Origin: Collinsella sp.
GTDB lineage: Bacteria > Actinomycetota > Coriobacteriia > Coriobacteriales > Coriobacteriaceae
Direction: 5' to 3'
NCBI GenBank assembly: GCA_019414205.1
Contig: DXML01000021.1
Span: 1 to 64,000, forward strand
Length of the DNA: 64,000 bases
Shown here: one piece after another, positions 1 to 7,608 of the stretch
Position numbering within the stretch: position 1 is the first letter of the stretch
Layout of the letters: every line of letters starts with the position of its first letter
Notes under the pieces: model-generated
What the model saw: the letters and a program-made list of their open reading frames with translations, nothing else
Told to the model about the DNA's origin: nothing
Databases searched by the model: none
Position numbers and translations under genes: made by a program

Positions 1-29
1 GCAATTAGTAAAGATGACTGGGCATGATG

Positions 30-80
30 TCAATTCTGGTCTAACAGAGCCAAAATCAAAGCTCCTGTTTTCTGTGCCAT
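30..80 (-). CDS. 16-codon ORF downstream of the replication initiator; possibly a truncated gene start
   Basis: On the minus strand an AAAGGAGG site sits just before an ATG at 80, but the frame closes after 16 codons (MAQKTGALIL and six more residues). The start signal is as strong as that of the upstream initiator gene, so this may be the beginning of the next gene of a mobile element broken by an early stop or junction, or a genuine tiny peptide. The window ends 29 bases later, so the two cannot be told apart. Confidence 0.3.
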   Translation of the reverse strand: MAQKTGALILALLDQN

Positions 81-103
81 GTGGTAAATCCTCCTTTTTT
101 CGT

Positions 104-1087
104 TTACAGGCTTTCGCCCTCGTTGTAGGTGTAATAGTCCAGGTCGCCGTACTTTGGCTTTCTCGGTGCAAGCGCGCCGCTTGCCATATCGTGAGCGACA
201 AGGGAAGTATAGTAGCTGTCAATGGTAGACGGGGCATTGAAAAGCACCGCCTTTAGGTACTGCTTGATGTTGCGGATTTTCGTGGTGTTCTCCTGCATAC
301 AGTCAAGCACAAAGCGAATATGTTCGCTGTTCAGCTTCATAAACTTTGACTTCACAAGCTCGGCGGGGTAATCGTCCCCGGCAATACGGATTTTCTTTCT
401 TGCCGTACAGACGGTTTCAAGCATGAGGTCAACAATTTCATTCAGACGGTCGCGGTCAAGGCTTCTGTCCTGTAAGAGAATGTCATAGGCGATATTGTCT
501 TTGATAATTTCCTCATACACTCTGTAAGCGTCGTTCCTTTCCGTTCTTTTCCGTTCCGGCGGCTGTGCCGTTTCGTCCTCGCCATAAGGCAAGGGATTTA
601 GGGAATGGATAGGAATGGAATGGGTACTTGATAAATCCGTATTTGATTTTTCTTTTTTTGGTAAGTTAGTTCTTTGTATATCTTTATTTAATTGCGTTGG
701 ATTTTCCGACGTCGGATTATCCGTTGTCGGATTTTCCAATATCGGGTTATCCGCTGTTGGATTTTCCAATACCGGGCAATCCAATTCCGGCGGCTGCGGC
801 TGTTCGTAAATGGTGTACTCGATAGCGGTCATTTTGCCTTTCTCGTCGCGTCCCTGCCGCCTTGTGATATATCCGGCTTTTTCAAGCTCCCAAACGGCGG
901 TACGGATAGCGTCGATACTTTCCCGGTTGATGTAGGACAGCCCCGAAAGGGTATAGTCCCAATCCTCCGGCAGGGACAGCATTTGAGATAACAGCCCCTT
1001 TGCCTTTAAGGAAAGCTCCTTATTGCGTAAGTGGTGGTTGCTCATTACGGTGTAGCCTGTGTTGCGTTCCACACGGAAAACTGCCAT
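104..1087 (-). CDS. Replication initiator-type protein (winged helix, DUF6017-like) of an integrative element
   Basis: A 327-residue protein. Residues 1-85 (from MAVFRVERNTGYTVMSNHHL, with a YINRESIDAIRTAV segment) look like the winged-helix start of RepA-like initiators carried on Firmicutes conjugative elements. A linker at about 105-135 holds tandem D/ENPT repeats, and the C-terminal part resembles DUF6017. The product would bind element DNA and start its replication or maintenance. AAAGGAG lies 10 bases before the ATG. Codon use is visibly more AT-rich than in the chromosomal genes after 1.8 kb, which fits transfer from a Firmicute. No relaxase or integrase is visible because the window begins here. 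Family assignment is from memory of motifs. Confidence 0.75.
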   Translation of the reverse strand: MAVFRVERNTGYTVMSNHHLRNKELSLKAKGLLSQMLSLPEDWDYTLSGLSYINRESIDAIRTAVWELEKAGYITRRQGRDEKGKMTAIEYTIYEQPQPPELDCPVLENPTADNPILENPTTDNPTSENPTQLNKDIQRTNLPKKEKSNTDLSSTHSIPIHSLNPLPYGEDETAQPPERKRTERNDAYRVYEEIIKDNIAYDILLQDRSLDRDRLNEIVDLMLETVCTARKKIRIAGDDYPAELVKSKFMKLNSEHIRFVLDCMQENTTKIRNIKQYLKAVLFNAPSTIDSYYTSLVAHDMASGALAPRKPKYGDLDYYTYNEGESL

Positions 1088-1114
1088 AGCTTCATCACTC
1101 CTTTTGCTGTGGAT

Positions 1115-1230
1115 TTGTTACGCAGTAGAACGGCGATTTTGAGGGTTTAGGTATCAAGTATCGCCTAAGTGGTTTTCGCACTCGCAAAGCCGCTTGTAGC
1201 AAGGCTTTTTCTGCCCCTACTGCGTAACAA
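1115..1230. repeat. Perfect 14-bp inverted repeat 5' of the initiator gene
   Basis: TTGTTACGCAGTAG at 1115-1128 is repeated in perfect inverted orientation at 1217-1230, bracketing about 88 bases just upstream of the initiator start. It may be an initiator binding site, a regulatory stem in the leader, or an element boundary. The ORF that can be read here (1095-1298, minus) is probably not a gene. Confidence 0.6.
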
Positions 1231-1242
1231 AGGGCATGAAAA

Positions 1243-1287
1243 AAGCGGCGTTCCTGTTCTTCCGTGTGGAAGTGGGAAACGCCGCTT
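1243..1287. terminator. Nested hairpin in the mobile-element edge
   Basis: AAGCGGCGTT at 1243-1252 pairs perfectly with AACGCCGCTT at 1278-1287. An inner stem CTTCC/GGAAG (1259-1263 and 1268-1272) sits inside. A run of A precedes it, so on the minus strand it has the stem plus T-run form of an intrinsic terminator. It lies about 155 bases upstream of the initiator start and could be an attenuator. Confidence 0.5.
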
Positions 1288-1521
1288 GTGCGGTGCAATA
1301 TTTAGTTGTAGTACAAACCATGCTTGTCCGTTGTCCGAAAAACCTTGATTTTACTGTGTTTCAAAAAGTATCGTTATCTAACCTCATCTTTAGGTGGCCC
1401 GGCGTTTGCCCCGTCAAACGGGCTTTCCATTTGCCTTTCATTCTATTTGGTTTTCGCTCGCAGGCGTGGATGAGAGGCTCTCTTTAGCCTTCGAGATTGG
1501 GCTTGAATGGGTCGTATGCCA

Positions 1522-1675
1522 CAAAATGGGCCTATCTACTACGTTTGCTACCACACCCTCGACCGTGACAAAGATTATGAAATTAAAACCGCAGGTAGAG
1601 GGCTTGCCAGTTTTCGGAAAAGGCGGGTATGGTCGGCCCTCTCGAGTTAAACGTAGTAAATAGGCCCTTTTCTTG
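1522..1675. repeat. About 150-bp element bounded by 19-bp near-perfect inverted repeats
   Basis: Arms at 1528-1546 and 1649-1667 (GGGCCTAT.TACTACGTTT and its complement, one mismatch) enclose about 100 bases without a convincing gene. The form suggests a small non-autonomous transposable element or a structured RNA. I have an impression of similar sequence in Collinsella intergenic regions, which is recollection and not a search. The rest of 1300-1730 shows nothing recognisable. Confidence 0.45.
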
Positions 1676-1729
1676 GCGCGCGGTCAGCTCAATGCTAATC
1701 TCCGTGCCGGAACTGACCCAGTTGTTTGT

Positions 1730-1798
1730 AAGTTGCGGTGATATACGGACTGTTTGGCGCTTTGGAGCTTCAAAACAGTCCCTATATCACCGCAACTT
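1730..1798. repeat. Hairpin repeat of the AGTTGCGGTGATATA family, copy 1
   Basis: Outer arms AAGTTGCGGTGATATA (1730-1745) and complement (1783-1798) are perfect. After a single mismatch an inner 9-bp stem GGACTGTTT/AAACAGTCC follows. The same outer arm with a different inner stem recurs at 10336-10402, so this is a dispersed family with a fixed base and variable top. Confidence 0.7.
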
Positions 1799-1847
1799 GG
1801 AAGGGGCGGGCGGTGTCGGATGAGTGGCGCTGGCTGGTTGGGGTGGT

Positions 1848-2768
1848 TTAGGCCTGTTTGCGGTGCTTCCATTGTTTGCGACACCAGCGCATGAGCGCCT
1901 TTATGACGGGAATCGTGATGAGGATGATCCATGCAGGATGGGGCTGTCCCAAACAGAGCCACATGTAGAGGAACCAAGCGATGGCGGCTGCCGGGTAGAT
2001 GACCTCGATCAGCTTAGACAGGTGGCGCCGATCGATAAAGTCACCAATCGCGTAGTAGAGGGGAACCAGAAAGACGAGGAAAAGCCCCATGCCCCATGTG
2101 CCGTAGACAATGCCGAGCACCAGATAGGCGAGAGTGACAAGTGCAGGGAAGGGGAATTTGTTCCATGCACGTCCGACCTTGGTGTGGAAATGCTTGCCAT
2201 GATGGTCGAGCTTGTCATGTGCTTCCTTCCAGCTGGAAAACGTCTCGCCGTCGATGGTGACGGTGCCGTCGTCATTGGTGCGTACGCTATGTCCATCGTC
2301 CTCAAGCGTATCGATATGCACGCCGTCCGGCCCCACATGCACCTCTTCGCCCTTGCGCTCGTTGGTCACATGGATGCCGCTCCAACCAACATGGACTTCC
2401 TCGCCTTTATTGGGATCAATGACGTGGATACCGCGCGCGAGGGAAATATCGACAAGTGGTTTGTCGCCGCAATCGGCGTGCTCGGCAGAATCCTCAGCCT
2501 CGTCAGCCACATCCGCCGTCTCGGTGTCGGCGCTACCGTCCTCCAGGTCGTCGGCATCGTTGGCCGCCTCCCCATATAGCAGCTCGTCCAACGACACGTC
2601 ATACAGCGCGGCGAGCGCAATGAGGTTATCGGTATCGGGTGAGGACTCGCTGCGCTCCCATTTACTAACAGCCTGGCGGCTTACGCCCAGCTGGGCAGCA
2701 AGCGCCTCCTGAGAAAGGCCGGCAGCTTTACGGCGATCGACGAGGCGTTGTGCCATCGCAAGATCCAT
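1848..2768 (-). CDS. Membrane-anchored XRE-family transcriptional regulator
   Basis: The start at 2768 (MDLAMAQRL) has AAAGGAA upstream; an earlier in-frame ATG at 2840 lacks one. The product is 306 residues. Residues 5-62 are a helix-turn-helix domain with the QEALAAQLGVSRQAVSKWE pattern. An acidic linker spans about 68-100. Two copies of a GIHV...KGEEVHVG unit (113-128 and 131-146) and a third partial GVHIDT follow. Three or four hydrophobic segments from about 208 to 295 form the C-terminus. This is the layout of one-component membrane regulators of the CD1608/YvaO style, but I cannot name the signal. The palindrome CTACCGGTAG upstream may be its own operator. Confidence 0.8.
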   Translation of the reverse strand: MDLAMAQRLVDRRKAAGLSQEALAAQLGVSRQAVSKWERSESSPDTDNLIALAALYDVSLDELLYGEAANDADDLEDGSADTETADVADEAEDSAEHADCGDKPLVDISLARGIHVIDPNKGEEVHVGWSGIHVTNERKGEEVHVGPDGVHIDTLEDDGHSVRTNDDGTVTIDGETFSSWKEAHDKLDHHGKHFHTKVGRAWNKFPFPALVTLAYLVLGIVYGTWGMGLFLVFLVPLYYAIGDFIDRRHLSKLIEVIYPAAAIAWFLYMWLCLGQPHPAWIILITIPVIKALMRWCRKQWKHRKQA

Positions 2769-2820
2769 GGTGGTTCCTTTCGTTTGATGGTCGAATCGAA
2801 TGAGCCGAGTATGCCGAGAA

Positions 2821-2883
2821 CAACCGGTAGCGACCACCATTTCTAGTTAGAATCTGCCCCAACCCTACCGCAACTACCGGTAG
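2821..2883. promoter_or_regulatory. Candidate operator upstream of the XRE gene
   Basis: ACCGGTAGC occurs at about 2823 and again inside the perfect palindrome CTACCGGTAG (2874-2883), with a further CTACCG between them. Repeated half-sites just upstream of a helix-turn-helix gene suggest autoregulation. No footprint evidence exists in the sequence itself. Confidence 0.35.
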
Positions 2884-2984
2884 CAACCCCTAACGACCAG
2901 GCATTTCAGGACAAATGTCAGTGCTACTCTCAGCTAAGAGCCTGCAACATCCCAAAATCTCAGCCCACGCACTTGCAGCAAGAA

Positions 2985-3169
2985 GACGAATAGCCTCGGC
3001 CTCCCTAGTTACCGCAGGAGGTCCCAGGGCTTTCCTCCCAAATCTTTCCGCAGGACGGAAGGACCCCGCCGCGCGAAGCGCGCAGCGGGGTCCTGACATG
3101 TCCGAGGACGATTTGGGAGGAAAGCCCTGGGGCCTCCGATGAGAGCAGTTCCAGCCGAGGCTATTCGTC
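2985..3169. terminator. 185-base long palindrome overlapping the end of the phosphofructokinase gene
   Basis: Three nested inverted repeats are present: a perfect 16-bp outer pair (2985-3000 with 3154-3169), a 28-bp middle pair with one mismatch (3017-3044 with 3110-3137), and a core GGACCCCGC/GCGGGGTCC (3061-3069 with 3085-3093) around a GCGCG/CGCGC stem. The right outer arm contains the last codons and stop of the phosphofructokinase gene at 3161. It presumably ends that transcript, though it is far longer than an ordinary terminator. Nothing else is seen in 2884-3160. Confidence 0.7.
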
Positions 3170-4240
3170 GCCGAAGCTGATGCCCAACGCCTTGGCCTCG
3201 CGCACCAGATCGCTCTGGGGGTCGACATACTTGAGCTTGCCGGCGACCTCCTCGAGCGGCATGTGGCACATCTTGCCGTCACGCAGGGCAATCATGTAGC
3301 CAAACTCGCCGCGCAGGCAGCCGAGCGCTGCCTCGACGCCGCACTGGGTCGCAAAGATGCGGTCCTGGGCGTCGGGCTGACCGCCGCGCTGCGTGTGGCC
3401 GGGGATGGCGACGCGGGTCTCGCGACCGGTCTTGGCCTCGATCTCCTTGGCGATGTCGTAGACAATCGACGGGCTCGTGCGCTCGGCAAGCTTCTTCTTG
3501 TACTCCTTCTTGGGCAGCGCCGCGTCCTCCTTGGAGATGGCACCCTCGGCGACGGCCACGATGGTAAAACGGCTGCCGGTCTCCATGCGATGTTCGATGG
3601 TCTTGATGACGTTGTCCATATCATAGGGGATTTCGGGGATCAGGATGACGTCCGCACCGCCCGCGACGCCGGCATACAGCGGAATCCAGCCGACCTTGTG
3701 GCCCATGATCTCGATAACAAACACGCGACCGTGACTCGACGCGGTGGTGTGGATGTCGTCGATGCACTTGGTGGCGACGTCGATGGCGCTCGTAAAGCCA
3801 AACGTCATCTCGGTGCCCCAGGTGTCGTTATCGATGGTCTTGGGCAGGGCGATAACGTTGAGGCCCTCTTCGCGCAGGCGGTTGGCGGTCTTGGTGGAGC
3901 CGTTGCCGCCCAGCATAAACAGGCAGTCGAGCTGCAGCTTGTGATAGGTGTGGACCATCGCCGGCACCTTCTCGACGCCGTCAGCCTCGGGAGTATCCAG
4001 GCGCTTGAACGGCGTACGGCTCGTGCCAAGGATGGTGCCGCCGCGGGTGAGGATGCCGCTAAAATCGGCGGGCGTCATGACGCGGAACCTGCTGTAGATA
4101 AGGCCCTGGTAGCCGTCTTCAAAACCATAAATCTCGATAGGCTCTTCGCTATTGGTCATGAGCGTTTTGACGATGCCGCGCATGGTGGCGTTGAGCGCCT
4201 GGCAGTCGCCGCCACTGGTAAGAAGACCGATCCTGAGCAT
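3161..4240 (-). CDS. pfkA: 6-phosphofructokinase, mixed ATP/PPi-type signature
   Basis: A 359-residue cytoplasmic enzyme that phosphorylates fructose 6-phosphate at the committed step of glycolysis. Visible are the N-terminal TSGGDCQALN motif (8-17), GGNGS at 111-115 and PKTIDND at 133-139. In the family, Gly at the position held here by G114 goes with ATP use, whereas Lys at the position of K134 is the residue found in PPi-dependent enzymes and in some actinobacterial ATP enzymes. The usual Asp of GGDGS is Asn here. Donor specificity is therefore uncertain, with ATP my first guess. AAGGA precedes the ATG. It is the downstream gene of a minus-strand run and ends inside a large palindrome. Confidence 0.9.
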   Translation of the reverse strand: MLRIGLLTSGGDCQALNATMRGIVKTLMTNSEEPIEIYGFEDGYQGLIYSRFRVMTPADFSGILTRGGTILGTSRTPFKRLDTPEADGVEKVPAMVHTYHKLQLDCLFMLGGNGSTKTANRLREEGLNVIALPKTIDNDTWGTEMTFGFTSAIDVATKCIDDIHTTASSHGRVFVIEIMGHKVGWIPLYAGVAGGADVILIPEIPYDMDNVIKTIEHRMETGSRFTIVAVAEGAISKEDAALPKKEYKKKLAERTSPSIVYDIAKEIEAKTGRETRVAIPGHTQRGGQPDAQDRIFATQCGVEAALGCLRGEFGYMIALRDGKMCHMPLEEVAGKLKYVDPQSDLVREAKALGISFGDE

Positions 4241-4380
4241 GATGAATCCTTCCGGGCAAGTTATAACATGCGCATAAGTTTACCCCCGCACACTGTTGAT
4301 ACGGGGGTAAAACGTGTTAGCTCAAGCGTATAGAAATGTAAACAACGTCAGACGAGCGTAAGGTCGACGGGCCTGGCTCC

Positions 4381-5466
4381 TTACAGTGCGAATGCGTCGA
4401 CGTCGTCCCAGTGGCGGCGCAGCGTGATGGCGGCAGCAGGCTCGGTGTTGTCGAAGATGACCGACCACTGCGTGTTGCTGGTGATGTCTTCCGGATTGGG
4501 CTCTTGCGCCGCAGCGCGCAGGGCCTTCCAAGCGACTGCCTCGTCTTGGGCACCGACATGGGCGTCGAGGACATCGGCGATGGCGATGGCGCGTTCCTTG
4601 CCATGGCCCAGTTCGCCGTTCTTTTGGTTGGGTAGCACTTCGGCACCATAGCAGGCGTAGAAGTTCGTAACCTGGCGCACGGGCGTCGCCTTGCATGCGC
4701 GGTCGGGGTCGCGCGGATCCCACTCCACCACCCGCGCGTCACCGGCGGCGTCGTTGATAAAGAAGTGGTAATCGCGTCCTGCCATGGCGTGCATGTCGTA
4801 GGCAGAAAGCAGGTCGACGGCCTCCTGCGTGGTAGCCGCGCGGTCGAGCGCCAGGCGGATGGCGAGCGAAGTGTTGATGACGGGGCGCTGCGTGTCCTGG
4901 TCACAGGGTTTGGAATCCAGGGTGAGCACGGCAATGGACACGCCGCATTCGTTGACGCCGTCGAGCTGGGCAAACGGGCCCATCAACGCCGCGGCGCGTC
5001 CGGCGACGGAGTCAAGCGGAGTGTTATCGCCCAGGTTGTTAAGGGCCGCAAAGCCGATGGAGGCATAGCCGTCGCGCGGGTGATTGCGCACCAGCAGTGC
5101 CGAGGTGTCGTCCTTAAAGTCGTAATTGCGACCGGTGCGCACGCGGCCTTCGGCGTCCACGGCGACAAAAGCGCTGCAGGCAAACTGGGGCGCCTGGACA
5201 TGTGCCGGCACGCCGGGGAGCACCTGAGCCACTACGGTATCGATGTAGGCCTGGTCGTCGCGCACGCCAGCGGCGATGATGCGATCAAGATCGTAGTCGT
5301 AGGCGATGTCGATGCCATACAGGTCATAGCCGTCTGCGTAGCCAGTCAAGCGTTTGAGCGACGCGGCGGACTTGATTTGCTTGCGGTAAACGATGCTGGC
5401 AGCAGCGGCAAGGCCGACGGCGGCTCCCGTGACACCGCAGGCAATGGCAATGTTACGTGGCTTCAT
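4381..5466 (-). CDS. Choloylglycine hydrolase-like / C45-type Ntn hydrolase with N-terminal anchor
   Basis: A 361-residue protein starting with a hydrophobic segment (about 6-27) that could be a signal anchor. The CSAFV segment beginning at C97, followed by RNYDF, resembles the catalytic Cys and downstream Arg/Asp region of linear amide C-N hydrolases (choloylglycine hydrolase, penicillin V acylase, C45 acyltransferases). In that superfamily the Cys becomes N-terminal by self-cleavage, so residues 1-96 would be a propeptide. The substrate is unknown; in a gut organism a conjugated bile acid or N-acyl amino acid is possible but not shown. The spacer to the phosphofructokinase gene holds a GC hairpin (4282-4308). 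Confidence 0.7.
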   Translation of the reverse strand: MKPRNIAIACGVTGAAVGLAAAASIVYRKQIKSAASLKRLTGYADGYDLYGIDIAYDYDLDRIIAAGVRDDQAYIDTVVAQVLPGVPAHVQAPQFACSAFVAVDAEGRVRTGRNYDFKDDTSALLVRNHPRDGYASIGFAALNNLGDNTPLDSVAGRAAALMGPFAQLDGVNECGVSIAVLTLDSKPCDQDTQRPVINTSLAIRLALDRAATTQEAVDLLSAYDMHAMAGRDYHFFINDAAGDARVVEWDPRDPDRACKATPVRQVTNFYACYGAEVLPNQKNGELGHGKERAIAIADVLDAHVGAQDEAVAWKALRAAAQEPNPEDITSNTQWSVIFDNTEPAAAITLRRHWDDVDAFAL

Positions 5467-5627
5467 GACGGCTCCTCTCGTCCTGTTAGCGCAATTGTCG
5501 CAAAAGGAGCGCGGGCATGATGGCTCAACTTGGTGAGCGGCGCGGAATTAAGCACGGAATGAAGAGTGCGACGCTGGCGTGGCGGGGTATGCTGGAGGGG
5601 ACCATCAACCCAGCGAAAGGGGAGAGC

Positions 5628-7013
5628 ATGACGGATCAGGAAACGCCCGAGCGCGCGCATGTGACGGCCGATGATATCGAGGCCGCCAACGATCTTATCG
5701 ACTTTATCGAGGCATGCCCCAGCATGTTCCATACGGCGGCGACCATTATGGCCGAGCTCGACGAGGCGGGCTTTACCTACCTGCCCGAGAACGCGGCATG
5801 GGATATCGAGCCGGGCGGGCGTTATTACACGCAGCGCAACACCTCGAGCGTTGTTGCCTTTAAGGTGGGCGAGGACCTGGCCGCGACGTGGGGCGAGGAC
5901 GGTGTTGCCGGTGACTATCATTTTCAGCTCACGGCGTCGCACAGCGATTCGCCGACGTTTAAGGTCAAGGCCGTGCCCGAGCTCGACGGCGCGGGCGAGA
6001 CGCTGCGCCTGAACACCGAGGCCTACGGCGGCATGATCGACTACACCTGGTTCGACCGTCCGCTGGCGCTTGCGGGCCGCGTGCTGGTGCGCGAGGGTGA
6101 CCGCATTGAGAGCCGCCTGCTTGCCACCGAGCGCGAGGTCGCTATTATCCCGAGCCTTGCCATCCATATGAACCGCGGCGTTAACGAGGGCTTTGCCCCC
6201 AACCGCGCCGTCGACCTGTGCCCGCTCATCAGCGCCGGCGATCTTAAGCAGGGCGACTTTGATGCTCTGATCGCCGAAGAGCTGGATGTTGAGCCTGAGC
6301 AGATTCTTGGCCGCGATCTGTTCCTGGTCAATCGTCAGGATGCGCACATTTGGGGCTGGGCCGACGAGTTTATCTCGACGCCCAAGCTCGACGACCTGGC
6401 CTGCGCCTACACTTCGCTGCAAGCATTTTTGGGTGCCGAGAACGCGCACGACGTTTCGGTCTTCTGCTGCTTTGATAACGAGGAGGTTGGCTCCGAGACC
6501 AAGCAGGGCGCCATGTCGACGTTCTTGGCCGACGCGCTGCGCCGCATCAACGGGTCGCTGGGCTTCGACGACGAGTCGTACCACCGTGCGCTTGCCGCCT
6601 CGATGCTCGTGAGCTGCGACAACGCGCATGCCGTGCACCCCAACCATGCCGAGAAGTGCGACGCCCGCAACCAGGTGGTGCTCAACGGCGGCATCGTCAT
6701 CAAGGAGGCCGCCAACCAGCACTACTGCACCGACGCCTTTAGCCGCGCGGTGTTCCAGGCTATCTGCGATGATGCCGACGTGCCCACGCAGGCCTTTGCC
6801 AACAAGAGCGATATGGCCGGCGGTTCTACCCTGGGCAACCTGTCGAACATGCAGGCGAGCATGCATGCCGTGGACGTGGGCCTGCCGCAGCTGGCCATGC
6901 ACTCGAGCTACGAGACCGGCGGCGTGCGCGACGTGATGTACGCCATCCACGCCCTCACCGCCTTCTACGAGCGCAACCTAACCATCAACGGCGCCGAAAG
7001 TGTGGAGCTCTAA
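5628..7013 (+). CDS. apeB: M18-family aminopeptidase
   Basis: The start at 5628 (MTDQETPE) is chosen because AAAGGGGAG directly precedes it; the open frame extends back to 5517 without one. The product is 461 residues. The zinc-binding HSDSP (H105, D107), DNEEVGS, DNAHAVHPNH and the late SDMAGGSTLGN and HSSYETGG blocks are those of M18 (aspartyl) aminopeptidases, cytosolic dinuclear zinc enzymes that trim acidic N-terminal residues from peptides. It is transcribed divergently from the Ntn hydrolase and followed by two terminator-like hairpins. Confidence 0.9.
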   Translation: MTDQETPERAHVTADDIEAANDLIDFIEACPSMFHTAATIMAELDEAGFTYLPENAAWDIEPGGRYYTQRNTSSVVAFKVGEDLAATWGEDGVAGDYHFQLTASHSDSPTFKVKAVPELDGAGETLRLNTEAYGGMIDYTWFDRPLALAGRVLVREGDRIESRLLATEREVAIIPSLAIHMNRGVNEGFAPNRAVDLCPLISAGDLKQGDFDALIAEELDVEPEQILGRDLFLVNRQDAHIWGWADEFISTPKLDDLACAYTSLQAFLGAENAHDVSVFCCFDNEEVGSETKQGAMSTFLADALRRINGSLGFDDESYHRALAASMLVSCDNAHAVHPNHAEKCDARNQVVLNGGIVIKEAANQHYCTDAFSRAVFQAICDDADVPTQAFANKSDMAGGSTLGNLSNMQASMHAVDVGLPQLAMHSSYETGGVRDVMYAIHALTAFYERNLTINGAESVEL

Positions 7014-7050
7014 AACCTGCCAAAAAGGGATGTTAATTTTGGCAGGTTTT
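7012..7050 (+). terminator. Hairpin repeat of the CCTGCCAAAA family, copy 1
   Basis: AAAACCTGCCAAAA (7012-7025) pairs perfectly with TTTTGGCAGGTTTT (7037-7050). It overlaps the stop codon of the aminopeptidase gene. Related hairpins with the same 3' tail (ATCTGGG or close) occur at 9284, 22878 and 57017, so this is a repeat that also serves as a terminator. Confidence 0.75.
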
Positions 7051-7098
7051 ATCTGGGTGAAAACAAAGGGTGAAACCGAACTAGATCGGTGATGCGTA

Positions 7099-7132
7099 GC
7101 CGCCGAGGTGCAATGTGCCTCGGCGGCTTTTT
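7099..7132 (+). terminator. Intrinsic terminator
   Basis: GCCGCCGAGG (7099-7108) and CCTCGGCGGC (7118-7127) form a perfect 10-bp stem with a 9-base loop followed by TTTTT. Confidence 0.9.
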
Positions 7133-7173
7133 GTGTACAGAGTACGGCTATTGCTTATAAATGCTATACATGC

Positions 7174-7202
7174 TTTACGTATCTACCATAGAGTTTTATG
7201 AT
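7174..7202 (+). promoter_or_regulatory. Probable promoter and operator of the toxin-antitoxin pair
   Basis: TTTACG (7174-7179), 17 bases, then TATGAT (7197-7202). An imperfect inverted repeat CTACCAT/ATGATAG overlaps the -10 element, where a RelB-like antitoxin would be expected to repress its own operon. Confidence 0.5.
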
Positions 7203-7227
7203 AGTCTTGAAGTATTAAGGAGGGGCC

Positions 7228-7608
7228 ATGACCACAACAGCCGCTCAGATCAACGTACGTCTCGATGCCGATCTTAAAAGGAGCGGGGACGCCGCTCTCT
7301 CCAGGGCCGGTATGACGCCGAGCCAAGCGGTGCGAGCGCTCTGGCAGCTTGCAGCGTCGCTGGCCGATCGCCCCGGTGCGCTCGAGGATATCCTGCTGCC
7401 CAGTCGTGCCCGGGCGGAACAGCGCGAGCACGAAAAGGCCGCCAAACGTAAGCTCGAGCTCATAGATCAGGGGTCGAAGCTGTTCGCTACCGCTTGTCGT
7501 GAGTCGGGAATCGATATGGTCAAGGCTCAGCCATCGGACGACGAAGAGCTCAAACGGAATGCCTATGCGGATCGCTATGGCGAGGAGATGAGCTGGCTCT
7601 ATGAGTGA
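7228..7608 (+). CDS. RelB/DinJ-like antitoxin
   Basis: A 126-residue protein. The first 50 residues (AAQINVRLDADLK, then GMTPSQAVRALWQ) follow the ribbon-helix-helix plan of RelB/DinJ antitoxins: a strand for DNA recognition followed by two helices. The charged C-terminal half would wrap the toxin. AAGGAGG lies 6 bases before the ATG. The gene overlaps the PIN-domain toxin gene by 8 bases, so the two are translated together. RelB/DinJ proteins are more often paired with RelE/YafQ toxins than with PIN toxins, making this an unusual but not unheard-of combination. Confidence 0.8.
   Translation: MTTTAAQINVRLDADLKRSGDAALSRAGMTPSQAVRALWQLAASLADRPGALEDILLPSRARAEQREHEKAAKRKLELIDQGSKLFATACRESGIDMVKAQPSDDEELKRNAYADRYGEEMSWLYE

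Noticed and set aside
1095..1298. 67-codon minus-strand ORF upstream of the initiator gene
   Set aside because: It spans two inverted repeats and has no family resemblance; the structure looks like a non-coding leader.
2915..3142. ORFs within the long palindrome
   Set aside because: Both strands give similar frames because the sequence is palindromic; no ribosome binding site or domain.
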